The notes beneath the pieces were generated by a model. It saw nothing but the letters and a program-made list of their open reading frames with translations. It was not told the origin of the DNA and ran no database searches. Shown piece by piece: positions 41,427 to 49,536 of a stretch of 64,000 nt of DNA; position 1 is the stretch's first letter, and every line of letters begins with the position of its first letter. The stretch covers positions 3,957-67,956 of the forward strand of contig JBNKKR010000018.1 in the NCBI GenBank assembly GCA_050291935.1, given 5' to 3'. The translations under genes were made by a program, and so were the position numbers. This stretch comes from Desulfocapsa sp050291935 (GTDB lineage: Bacteria > Desulfobacterota > Desulfobulbia > Desulfobulbales > Desulfocapsaceae).

Positions 41427-44363
41427 ATGTTCCTTTCCTGCGTTCGTTCCTACTTTTCCTTTATGCGAGGTTGCAGTTCTCCTGATCTATTGTGTGCTCG
41501 GGCAAAGGCGCTTGGCTATGACAGCGTTGCCCTTACCGATTACAACTCTCTGGTTGGGCTGTGGAGTTTTTTGCGGGCCTGCGATACGTACGGTTTGCGC
41601 CCTGTTATTGGTGCAGAAATAAGTGATGGTGGCGGCCAAGAGAGTGTATTTATGCTGGCCCGTGATGATGGGGGGTATCGCAACCTGTGCAAGGTGATCA
41701 GTGCACGAAAAAAAGATCGCTTTTTTGATCTTACAAGCCTTGCCCAGATGGAGGGTAAGGGACTTGTAATTCTTTCTTCCTCCCTCGTCCTTCTGGAAGC
41801 CTTTAAAAAAAGTTCGGCAAAGCTTGTTGTCAATCTGGGGAACAGACCCACCGAGCAGGGAAGAACGTTACGAAATTGGGCCTTAGAAAATCAGCTTCCA
41901 GCGGTGATGACCAGTTCTGCGGTGATGGCCACCGCAGAAGAGCAAGATCTCTATGCATTGCTGCGGGCAATAGGTTCCAACGATCGTTTTGTGCGCAATG
42001 GCCGGAAGAAGGACCATGCCTGCTGGATAGAATCCTGGCAGAGCTATAAAGAGCGTTTTGCTGTATGGCCGGAGGTTCTGCCCGCAACGGAGTCTCTTGC
42101 CGGGATATGTTTGTTTAACGGCCCTGATTTTGGCCTGGTGATGCCTCCCTGGGATAGTGCCACGTATTCTGCGAAAACTTTTTTGCGTAAAAAGGCCTAC
42201 GCAGGAGCCCGTATACGTTACGGAGATGATCTCTCTGAAGCGGTGGTTGAGCGTCTGGAACATGAATTAGGCATTATTGATACAATGGGCTTTTCATCCT
42301 ATTTTTTAGTGGTCCATACTATCGTGGAGGAACATTTTAAAAAGAGGCTAAAGAGTGTTCCAAGAATTTGTGGACGAGGATCCGGTGCCGCTTCTCTTGT
42401 TGCCTATTGCCTTGAAATTACAAATGTATGCCCATTGAAACACAATCTCTATTTCGAGCGTTTTCTTAACCCGGGGCGTTCAGATGCGCCTGATATCGAT
42501 ATCGATTTTGCCTGGGATGAACGGGATCTTATTCTTGAGCGTGTATTGCACGGATACGCAGGACATGCGGCAATGGTGGCCACTATTATTCGGTTCCAAC
42601 CAAGGATGGCTTTACGGGAAACGGCTAAGGCCTTTGGTATTCCGGCGGGTGAGATTGCATCGTATAGCAGGATGCTTAGGAAAAAAGATATTTCTTCCAG
42701 CGTATTGCAATCACCATGGCCGGAAATTCTCCATCTGGCAGGTCAACTGGTCACTATTCCTCGGCATCTTTCTGTGCATCCGGGTGGGGTGGTGATTACC
42801 CCGCAGCCACTGGACTGCTACGTCCCTGTGGAGCTTGCCGCCAAGGGAGTGCCTGTTATCCAGTGGGATAAAGACGATGCGGAAGAGGCGGGGCTGGTGA
42901 AAATTGATCTGCTTGGCAATAGAAGTCTTGGGGTTATTCGAGATTGTATCAATGCAATTCCTTCGCGTAAGAAAAATTTTGATGAACAATATTGGCAACC
43001 GGAGGATGATCCTGCCACAAAGCGAGCAGTTGCCACCGGAAAAACCATGGGCTGTTTTTATATAGAGAGTCCAGCCATGCGGCTTTTACAGCAAAAGGCG
43101 GGGAGTGGTGAGTTTGCTGAACTTGTCTTGCAGTCTTCTATTATTCGTCCGGCTGCCAACGTTTTTGTCCGTGAATATGTACGCCGCCTGCATGGCGCCA
43201 AATGGGAGCATCTCCATCCGGCCTTAAGTGATGTACTTGGTGAAACCTATGGACTGATGGTGTATCAGGAGGATGTGTCACGGGTGGCGGTGGCGGTGGC
43301 AGGCTTTAGCCATGCCCAGGCCGATGGGTTGCGCAAGGTCTTGTCTAAAAAGGATAAGGTGTTACGACTCAAAGATTATCGAAAACGCTTTGATGCGGGA
43401 TGCCAAGCCAACAGGGTGCCGGCAGAGACCCGTGAAAAACTGTGGCAGATGATGATGAGTTTTGATGGATATTCCTTTTGCAAGGCCCACTCTGCCTCCT
43501 ATGCCCGGGTGTCGTATCAGGCTGCCTTTCTAAAAACACACTATCCAGCGGAGTTTATGGCCGCGGTTATTTCCAATCGAGGAGGCTATTATCCTACATT
43601 TGCTTACGTTTCAGAGGCAAAGCGTCTTGGGCTGTGTATTCTGCCGCCATGTGTCAACAGGAGTATGATACGCTGGCAGGGAAGGGGCAGGGAAATACGG
43701 GTGGGACTTATTGCTATCCGTGATCTGTCCCATGAGTCCATGCAAGGTATTATTCAGAAGAGAAAAGAGAAAGCGTATAGCTCCAGTGTGGATTTTTGGC
43801 AGCGGGTTCCACTGCAAAAGGATGAAAACAGGGCGCTTATCCAATCGGGAGCATTGGATGCTTTTGCAACAGATCATAATAGAAGTAGATTGTTTTGGGA
43901 TTTTGCCCAGTTTCAAAATTTGAGTAAGCTTTGGAAAAGGAGTTCCTTGTTTGGGATTCGCTTACCTTCCGCCCCAGAACTTCCGGATATACCGGCCCAT
44001 AAACGTTTGCAGGACGAGTATAGGGCCTTGGGCTTTCTTTGTGGACAGCATCCCCTGTTGCTGCATGGAGAAAAGTTGCGAGGACGGGTGAAGGGAGTGG
44101 AACTTGCGGCCAAACGGGGAAGACGGGTGGCATTTGCCGGTTGGCTGATCAGTGGGAAACTGGTTTCTACCGCAACCGGTGAAGTGATGGAATTTCTCTG
44201 TTTTGAAGATGAGACAGCGCTGGTGGAAACAGTATTTTTCCCCAAGGTCTATCGACGGTACGCCCAGTCTCTGGTAACAGACCGGGCCTATATGTTGTGG
44301 GGGCTGGTGGAAGAGGAATTTGGGGCCATAAGCCTTACGGTGGAGAAGCTTAAGCCTTTATAA
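41427..44363 (+). CDS. dnaE2: Error-prone DNA polymerase III alpha subunit, DnaE2/ImuC-like
   Basis: The 978-residue protein has a PHP domain, a C-family polymerase core and a C-terminal OB fold. The catalytic Asps are in PDIDIDF (residues 355-361) and in LVKIDLLGNRSL. GRGSGAASLVAY and SFCKAHSASYARVSYQAAF are typical. The PHP start reads SYFSFMRGCSSPDLLCARAK, with Ser at the usual metal-binding His and LTDYNSL instead of TDH, so proofreading is not expected. The gene is shorter than replicative DnaE and lies last in the lexA operon, supporting a role in SOS mutagenesis. Confidence 0.92.
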   Translation: MFLSCVRSYFSFMRGCSSPDLLCARAKALGYDSVALTDYNSLVGLWSFLRACDTYGLRPVIGAEISDGGGQESVFMLARDDGGYRNLCKVISARKKDRFFDLTSLAQMEGKGLVILSSSLVLLEAFKKSSAKLVVNLGNRPTEQGRTLRNWALENQLPAVMTSSAVMATAEEQDLYALLRAIGSNDRFVRNGRKKDHACWIESWQSYKERFAVWPEVLPATESLAGICLFNGPDFGLVMPPWDSATYSAKTFLRKKAYAGARIRYGDDLSEAVVERLEHELGIIDTMGFSSYFLVVHTIVEEHFKKRLKSVPRICGRGSGAASLVAYCLEITNVCPLKHNLYFERFLNPGRSDAPDIDIDFAWDERDLILERVLHGYAGHAAMVATIIRFQPRMALRETAKAFGIPAGEIASYSRMLRKKDISSSVLQSPWPEILHLAGQLVTIPRHLSVHPGGVVITPQPLDCYVPVELAAKGVPVIQWDKDDAEEAGLVKIDLLGNRSLGVIRDCINAIPSRKKNFDEQYWQPEDDPATKRAVATGKTMGCFYIESPAMRLLQQKAGSGEFAELVLQSSIIRPAANVFVREYVRRLHGAKWEHLHPALSDVLGETYGLMVYQEDVSRVAVAVAGFSHAQADGLRKVLSKKDKVLRLKDYRKRFDAGCQANRVPAETREKLWQMMMSFDGYSFCKAHSASYARVSYQAAFLKTHYPAEFMAAVISNRGGYYPTFAYVSEAKRLGLCILPPCVNRSMIRWQGRGREIRVGLIAIRDLSHESMQGIIQKRKEKAYSSSVDFWQRVPLQKDENRALIQSGALDAFATDHNRSRLFWDFAQFQNLSKLWKRSSLFGIRLPSAPELPDIPAHKRLQDEYRALGFLCGQHPLLLHGEKLRGRVKGVELAAKRGRRVAFAGWLISGKLVSTATGEVMEFLCFEDETALVETVFFPKVYRRYAQSLVTDRAYMLWGLVEEEFGAISLTVEKLKPL

Positions 44364-44375
44364 TATTTTGAAAGA

Positions 44376-45443
44376 TTATAATTCGGCGACAAGTTGGGTA
44401 TTGTTCCGGGGAGTTTGTTGTGTTTTGCTGAGCATGACCTTTTTCTCAAAACCATATTCCACCAACCGTTTGATATCGGACCACATGGTTTCACTACCCA
44501 TGATGGCCACGATAATGGCATCTTCTCCCCGCTTAAATTTTCCCACATAGGTTTGCCGGGCTGCATTGGTGTAGCCGGTTTTCCCGCCAAGGGTTCCATC
44601 CACCTGCCATAATGCCTTGTTGTGGTTTCTAAGGAGCTTTCCTTCTGTGGTCCTGGTTTTTACCTGCTTCATACGTTTTGAAAAATCGGGATCCCGCATG
44701 GCATAGCGAAAAATGGTGGCAAGATCCCGGGCCGTTGTCTTTTGCCCTTTGGCCGTAAGTCCGCTGGCGGTTTTACAAACGGTATTTTTTGCCCCCCACA
44801 AAGAGGCGCGCAATGTCATCATTTGGGCAAACTTTGTCTCACTGCCGGCAATTTTTTCGGCAATGGCTACGCTTGCATCATTGGCAGAGGCCAACAGTAC
44901 CGCATTGATCAGATCACTGGCCTTATACTGTTTCTTTTGATCCAGATATACCTTGGAACGTGGTTGTCTTGCTGCCTTTTTGCTCACCGGTACTTTCTCG
45001 TTTTCCCCCAGCGACTTTAAGGCAATCATACCGGTAATCACCTTGATGGTGGAAGCAGGTTGTCTGGGAGTATCGGGGTTTCTTGCGTATAAAGTTGCTC
45101 CCGATTCTGCGTCAATGATAATTGCACAGCGAGAGGAAATTTTCTTTCCCAGCCCTCTCGTAATTTTGGCACTTACCAAAGGGGCGATCCGCTTTTTTAC
45201 AGAATCAATGCTCAGTGCCTGGCCCAGTACCGGAAAGGATTGGCTGCCAGGGGTCACATCTGCTTTACCAGACGCTACGGATACGCTGGCAGGAGGAGGT
45301 GTCGTAACGGTTTGTCTCTCTGCTTCCCATTTTGCTCCATCTGTAAAAACCGGTACCGCCGCAAAGACGGAAGCCGACAAAAGCGAAAAGCAAAGAGCTG
45401 CAAAGAAGAGCAGAACGCAGGGTTTATGTCCGGAAAAATGCAT
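44376..45443 (-). CDS. D-alanyl-D-alanine carboxypeptidase (class C PBP, DacC-like)
   Basis: A signal peptide (KPCVLLFFAALCFSLLSASV, then FAA) is followed by a linker and the penicillin-binding domain. The catalytic Ser131 is in PASTIKV, the SxN motif in ASANDAS and the KTG motif in GGKTGYT. It trims the terminal D-Ala of peptidoglycan peptides in the periplasm. A ddl gene making the D-Ala-D-Ala unit lies at 58428-59366. The gene converges with dnaE2, with only 12 bases between them. Confidence 0.93.
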   Translation of the reverse strand: MHFSGHKPCVLLFFAALCFSLLSASVFAAVPVFTDGAKWEAERQTVTTPPPASVSVASGKADVTPGSQSFPVLGQALSIDSVKKRIAPLVSAKITRGLGKKISSRCAIIIDAESGATLYARNPDTPRQPASTIKVITGMIALKSLGENEKVPVSKKAARQPRSKVYLDQKKQYKASDLINAVLLASANDASVAIAEKIAGSETKFAQMMTLRASLWGAKNTVCKTASGLTAKGQKTTARDLATIFRYAMRDPDFSKRMKQVKTRTTEGKLLRNHNKALWQVDGTLGGKTGYTNAARQTYVGKFKRGEDAIIVAIMGSETMWSDIKRLVEYGFEKKVMLSKTQQTPRNNTQLVAEL

Positions 45444-45754
45444 AAAAAAATATAAAATTCTGCGGTTTTAAAGGGCTGTGTGACATTTTCGTATGTTTCT
45501 CTTTTGTATAAGCAGATCCCTGACATGTCAAGGTAAAACTCTGGAGTTTGCTGCAAAACAACGCTTTTTCATCGTTTTTTTCCCATGTCCAGCCTGCACT
45601 TGCCGATTCTTAATTGACCAAAAAACGACTTTTATGTAAGATGGCCCATCTTATTTTCGTAGAATTCCTGATTATACCACCAGGGCATAGGTTTCGTTTG
45701 AGCAAGACTTACTGCTCAACTCAGTTTTAATTTGTTTATTATATGGAGTGCTTC
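45444..45754. other. Intergenic region between the carboxypeptidase and acyl-CoA synthetase genes
   Basis: No gene is supported. The region must hold the promoters of the two divergent units. GAGCAAGACTTACTGCTC at about 45700 could form a small hairpin. I see no convincing riboswitch or operator. Confidence 0.4.
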
Positions 45755-47446
45755 ATGTCGGATGATGTGCGGATGACTTTAAATTATACGCTTGATAGAA
45801 GTATTGAGAAATATACCGACTTGCCTGCCATTTGTATGGCCACTGAGACGCCTTTAACATACGGCGAATTTGGTGAATGCATCTTTGCCATTGCTGCCCG
45901 TCTCCAGGCGGATGGGGTAAAAAAAGGGGACCATATTGCCCTGCTCGGTGAAAATTCGCCCAATTGGGGAACGGCTTATCTTGCCATTGTTCGGCTGGGT
46001 GCTGTGGCGGTCCCCATTCTTCCCGATCTTCCCGAAGCGGATGTGCATCATATCCTCAATGAAATGGCTGTACCTGTTCTTTTTGTCACTTCCAGGCAAA
46101 TAGAAAAAATTTACGAATTGAATCAAAAAGAACTGAAACAAATTATCACCCTTGATGATAGCGCGGCCTCACAGGACGTTCTGGAAGTAACGCATTTTTC
46201 CACCTATTTGGAAGAGTCTAAGGCAGTCTATGAGAAAGTTACAAGCGAAGGAGAACTTAGCTTTGCAGAAGTACAGGAAGAGGATACCGCGTCCATTTTG
46301 TACACTTCCGGTACCTCGGGGTATTCCAAAGCTGTGATGCTTAGCCATAAAAACCTGACGGCAAATGCTTATTCCGCCGCAACAATGATCAATCATATTG
46401 AACCGCAAACGGTATTTTTGTCCGTTTTACCCATGTCCCATACCTATGAGTTTACCCTTGGCTTTATCTGCCCCCTTATTAAGGGCTGTAAGATTGCCTA
46501 TGCCGGAAAGACTCCTACTCCTGCTATTTTACAGAGATTATGTGCCCATGAGAAACCGGGTGTTATGTTTGCGGTACCGCTTATAATGGAGAAAATTTAT
46601 AAAAAGCGGGTGTTGCCCCAGATCGAGAAGAGCTTTATCCTTTCCACTATTTGCCGCTTTTCTTTTGGACGCAGATTCGTGTATAAAAAGATTGGGGCTA
46701 AATTGGTTGAATTTTTTGGCGGCAAATTGATCTTGATGGGGATTGGTGGAGCGGCACTCAATCCCGATGTGGAGAATTTCTTGCGAGAGGCTGAATTCCC
46801 GTACCTTGTTGGTTATGGACTGACGGAATCTGCCCCATTGCTTGCTGGCGGTCCCCCCGATGATTCGACCATTGCCATCGGTTCCAGTGGCAAACCTTTC
46901 CCCGGGGTACAGGTGAAAATCGTTGGTCCTGATCCTGATACCGGTATCGGGGAAATTTACGGCTGTGGCCCTAATATTATGAAGGGCTATTATGAGGATG
47001 AACAATCCAGCGCAGAGGTGCTCACCGAAGATGGCTGGCTCGCAACGGGTGATTTGGGCTATATTGATGATTTTGGGAACCTCCATATTCGGGGACGCTC
47101 AAAAAATGTCATTGTTATGGCCAACGGGGAAAATGTGTACCCAGAGCCCATTGAACATAAATTAAATGCGTATAACTGGGTGGTTGAATCCCTGGTGTTA
47201 GAAAATAATGGGAAACTGGAAGCTTGGGTCTATCCGGACTATGAATATATAGACGAGAAAACCGCAGGGCAGTCGCAGAATGAAAGAAGGGAATGTATCA
47301 ACAATTACCGGGAAATCATGCGAAAAGAGGTGAATAAACAGCTTTCTACGGCCTCAAGGTTATCTAGAATTGTTGAGCGACGGGAGCCTTTTATTAAGAC
47401 AGCAACCCATAAAATTAAGCGTTACTTGTATAATGGTACGGATTGA
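45755..47446 (+). CDS. AMP-forming long-chain acyl-CoA synthetase family protein
   Basis: The adenylate-forming motifs are present: ILYTSGTSGYSKAVMLSHKN (P-loop), YGLTESAPLL, then ATGDLGYIDDFGNLHIRGRS and KNVIVMANGENVYPEPIEH. A fatty acid is the likely substrate because fadL follows 72 bases later. The ATG at 45755 is preferred because GGAG lies seven bases upstream. The earlier ATG at 45743 lacks a site and contains that GGAG. About 563 residues. Confidence 0.9.
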   Translation: MSDDVRMTLNYTLDRSIEKYTDLPAICMATETPLTYGEFGECIFAIAARLQADGVKKGDHIALLGENSPNWGTAYLAIVRLGAVAVPILPDLPEADVHHILNEMAVPVLFVTSRQIEKIYELNQKELKQIITLDDSAASQDVLEVTHFSTYLEESKAVYEKVTSEGELSFAEVQEEDTASILYTSGTSGYSKAVMLSHKNLTANAYSAATMINHIEPQTVFLSVLPMSHTYEFTLGFICPLIKGCKIAYAGKTPTPAILQRLCAHEKPGVMFAVPLIMEKIYKKRVLPQIEKSFILSTICRFSFGRRFVYKKIGAKLVEFFGGKLILMGIGGAALNPDVENFLREAEFPYLVGYGLTESAPLLAGGPPDDSTIAIGSSGKPFPGVQVKIVGPDPDTGIGEIYGCGPNIMKGYYEDEQSSAEVLTEDGWLATGDLGYIDDFGNLHIRGRSKNVIVMANGENVYPEPIEHKLNAYNWVVESLVLENNGKLEAWVYPDYEYIDEKTAGQSQNERRECINNYREIMRKEVNKQLSTASRLSRIVERREPFIKTATHKIKRYLYNGTD

Positions 47447-47518
47447 GTTGCGGGAGTTTTAGAGGAGTAATAAACGTTGTTGATACGGTAAAGCAACATT
47501 ACAAAGAGAGGAAGAACA

Positions 47519-48760
47519 ATGAAGAAAAAGATTTCACTACTGGCCCTAAGTTCCATCCTGATAGCTGGTTCTGCGCTGGCATCGGGATATCGTATCCCTG
47601 AGCAGTCGGTTGATTCCACGGCAAAAGCTGGAGCAACCATTGCGTCTGCAGATGGGGCTGATGCAAGTTACTATAACCCGGCAAACATGTCTTGGGGAGA
47701 GGATGGCTATCAATTTGAAATGGATGCTGTTTTTATCCGCCTGCCATCCATAACCTATGAAGATAACCGTAGCCCACAGATGAACGGTTATTCCACGGAA
47801 GAAAACTTTTTAATTCCTACCTTTTTCTTGGTATCACCTGATTTTAACAACTTTCGTTTTGGTTTGTCTCTTACGGCACCCTATGGTCTTGCCAAACGGT
47901 GGAAACAGGCCTTTCCACGGTCCACCGCTGAGGAGTATAGCCTGAATGTCTTTGATATGAATCCAACACTTTCCTATAAAATCAACGATATGTTTTCTGT
48001 GGCTGGTGGTGTACGTTTTCTTTACAGTACTGCTAAGGTGAGTAGCCATGCGGCTGTGATGAATGTGGGAACCCTTTCCCGTGAGATGGAAGGAGATGCC
48101 TATGGCTTTGGCTATAATCTTGCGGTGTCTTGTGTCCCTACTAAGGATTTAAATATTTCAGTTACCTATCGCTCGAATGTGGATCTTGACCTTGAGGGTG
48201 ATGTGGATATGAGCACAACCATGGGCGGGGCATATGCAATGGAGACGGATGGAGAGGTCACCATACCGGCACCCGCTGTGCTTTCTGTTTCACTTGCCTA
48301 TACCTTCGGTCCTGCAACCGTTGATCTCACTTGGGATAGAACCTTCTGGTCTGAGTATGAAGAGATTGCCTTTGAATACGATTCTCCTATTATGCATCCG
48401 GTGCTGAACCAATATTTTACTCCCGCTGTTGCGAAGAACTGGGATGATTCCAGTGCCTATCGCATCGGAATTGATTACAGGTTGGATAACGATGTGACGC
48501 TTATGGCTGGTTTTGCCTACGATGAAACTCCTGTGCCAACGGATACCCTTGGCTTTGAGTTACCAGACAGCGATGCCTTCCTCTATTCCGTTGGTTTTAA
48601 ATATAAAGCAACGGAGTCGGTTGAGCTTGGTTTTGCCTATCTCTATGATTATAAGAAAAGTTTGAAGGTTGTTAATGGTTCCGCAGCTTCTGGAATTAAC
48701 GGTGAGTTTACCGATGTTTCAGCACATCTCATTACCATGGGGTTAAGCTACGACTTTTAA
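47519..48760 (+). CDS. FadL/OmpP1-type outer membrane fatty acid transporter
   Basis: A signal peptide (KKKISLLALSSILIAGSALA) precedes the FadL hatch GYRIPEQSVDSTAKAGATIA and the conserved ADGADASYYNPANMSW. The rest is beta-barrel with alternating aromatic residues, ending HLITMGLSYDF with a C-terminal Phe. It imports long-chain fatty acids or hydrocarbons, consistent with the acyl-CoA synthetase gene upstream. A strong terminator follows. Confidence 0.92.
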   Translation: MKKKISLLALSSILIAGSALASGYRIPEQSVDSTAKAGATIASADGADASYYNPANMSWGEDGYQFEMDAVFIRLPSITYEDNRSPQMNGYSTEENFLIPTFFLVSPDFNNFRFGLSLTAPYGLAKRWKQAFPRSTAEEYSLNVFDMNPTLSYKINDMFSVAGGVRFLYSTAKVSSHAAVMNVGTLSREMEGDAYGFGYNLAVSCVPTKDLNISVTYRSNVDLDLEGDVDMSTTMGGAYAMETDGEVTIPAPAVLSVSLAYTFGPATVDLTWDRTFWSEYEEIAFEYDSPIMHPVLNQYFTPAVAKNWDDSSAYRIGIDYRLDNDVTLMAGFAYDETPVPTDTLGFELPDSDAFLYSVGFKYKATESVELGFAYLYDYKKSLKVVNGSAASGINGEFTDVSAHLITMGLSYDF

Positions 48761-48786
48761 GACCTACTATCCTTACAGTTTTACTT

Positions 48787-48827
48787 AAAAAAGCCCCGCA
48801 CAAAAAAAATGTGCGGGGCTTTTTTTG
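48787..48827. terminator. Strong bidirectional terminator
   Basis: AAGCCCCGCACA (48791-48802) and TGTGCGGGGCTT (48810-48821) pair perfectly around an A7 loop. A run of As precedes and a run of Ts follows the stem, so it can stop transcription from fadL on the plus strand and from the M50 protease gene on the minus strand. Confidence 0.93.
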
Positions 48828-48828
48828 T

Positions 48829-49458
48829 TTATACCAAGAGGTTATTTGCAAAGACAATAATTGGATGAATCATTTTGGAGAGGATACCACTCGCAGCAAG
48901 AAGGAGGACAATTACAAAACCGTATCTTTCAATGGATGCATATGCCTGGGCTTGTTTCGCGGGGAGTAAGCCCATCAAAATTTTACTTCCGTCCAGTGGC
49001 GGGATGGGAAGGAAGTTGAAGACACAAAGTACTATATTTATCCAGACGGAGGCTTCCAGCATTCCGGCAAAGGGACCGAGGGTATAAAGGATTAAATGAG
49101 AGTGCGTTGCATTGATTACAACCATTACAATTTTTAAGAGTATTGCACTGAGTATTGCCAGAAAAAGATTCACTGCAGGTCCTGCAAGGGCAACCCAGAG
49201 CATATCTTTTCTTGGATCTTTAAAGTATCTCGGGTTGACGGGGACAGGTTTGGCCCATCCCAAATGAATAATAAAAAAAGCTATGGTGCCAATGGGGTCG
49301 AGGTGCTTGAGTGGGTTTAGGCTCAGGCGTCCCAGATTTTTGGCCGTTGGATCACCAAATCTATAGGCGGTATACCCGTGGGCAAATTCATGGACAGTAA
49401 GCGCCAGCAGTATTGGTGGCGCGAGGATGGTAAATTGTAAAATAAAAGTAGTGATCAT
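48829..49458 (-). CDS. Site-2 protease family (M50) membrane metalloprotease
   Basis: The 209-residue protein has about five membrane spans, the zinc motif LTVHEFAHGYTAYRFGD and the second metal ligand in NFLPIPPLDGSKI. It is the short rhomboid-like S2P form without PDZ or CBS domains. Such enzymes cut within membranes; the target is unknown. No ribosome site is visible: the ATG is preceded at once by one arm of a perfect inverted repeat. Confidence 0.9.
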   Translation of the reverse strand: MITTFILQFTILAPPILLALTVHEFAHGYTAYRFGDPTAKNLGRLSLNPLKHLDPIGTIAFFIIHLGWAKPVPVNPRYFKDPRKDMLWVALAGPAVNLFLAILSAILLKIVMVVINATHSHLILYTLGPFAGMLEASVWINIVLCVFNFLPIPPLDGSKILMGLLPAKQAQAYASIERYGFVIVLLLAASGILSKMIHPIIVFANNLLV

Positions 49459-49501
49459 GTTGTTGACTCATTGTTAACAAATACGATGTTGAGTCAACAA
49501 C
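49459..49501 (-). promoter_or_regulatory. Inverted repeat abutting the M50 protease start codon
   Basis: GTTGTTGACTC (49459-49469) and GAGTCAACAAC (49491-49501) are exact reverse complements 21 bases apart. Inside them lies the palindrome TTGTTAACAA (49471-49480). On the minus strand the 3' arm touches the ATG. It may be an operator or an mRNA hairpin blocking initiation. Confidence 0.6.
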
Positions 49502-49536
49502 AGTAAGCATTGAATCAGTGGACGCAAGGCAAGGTT

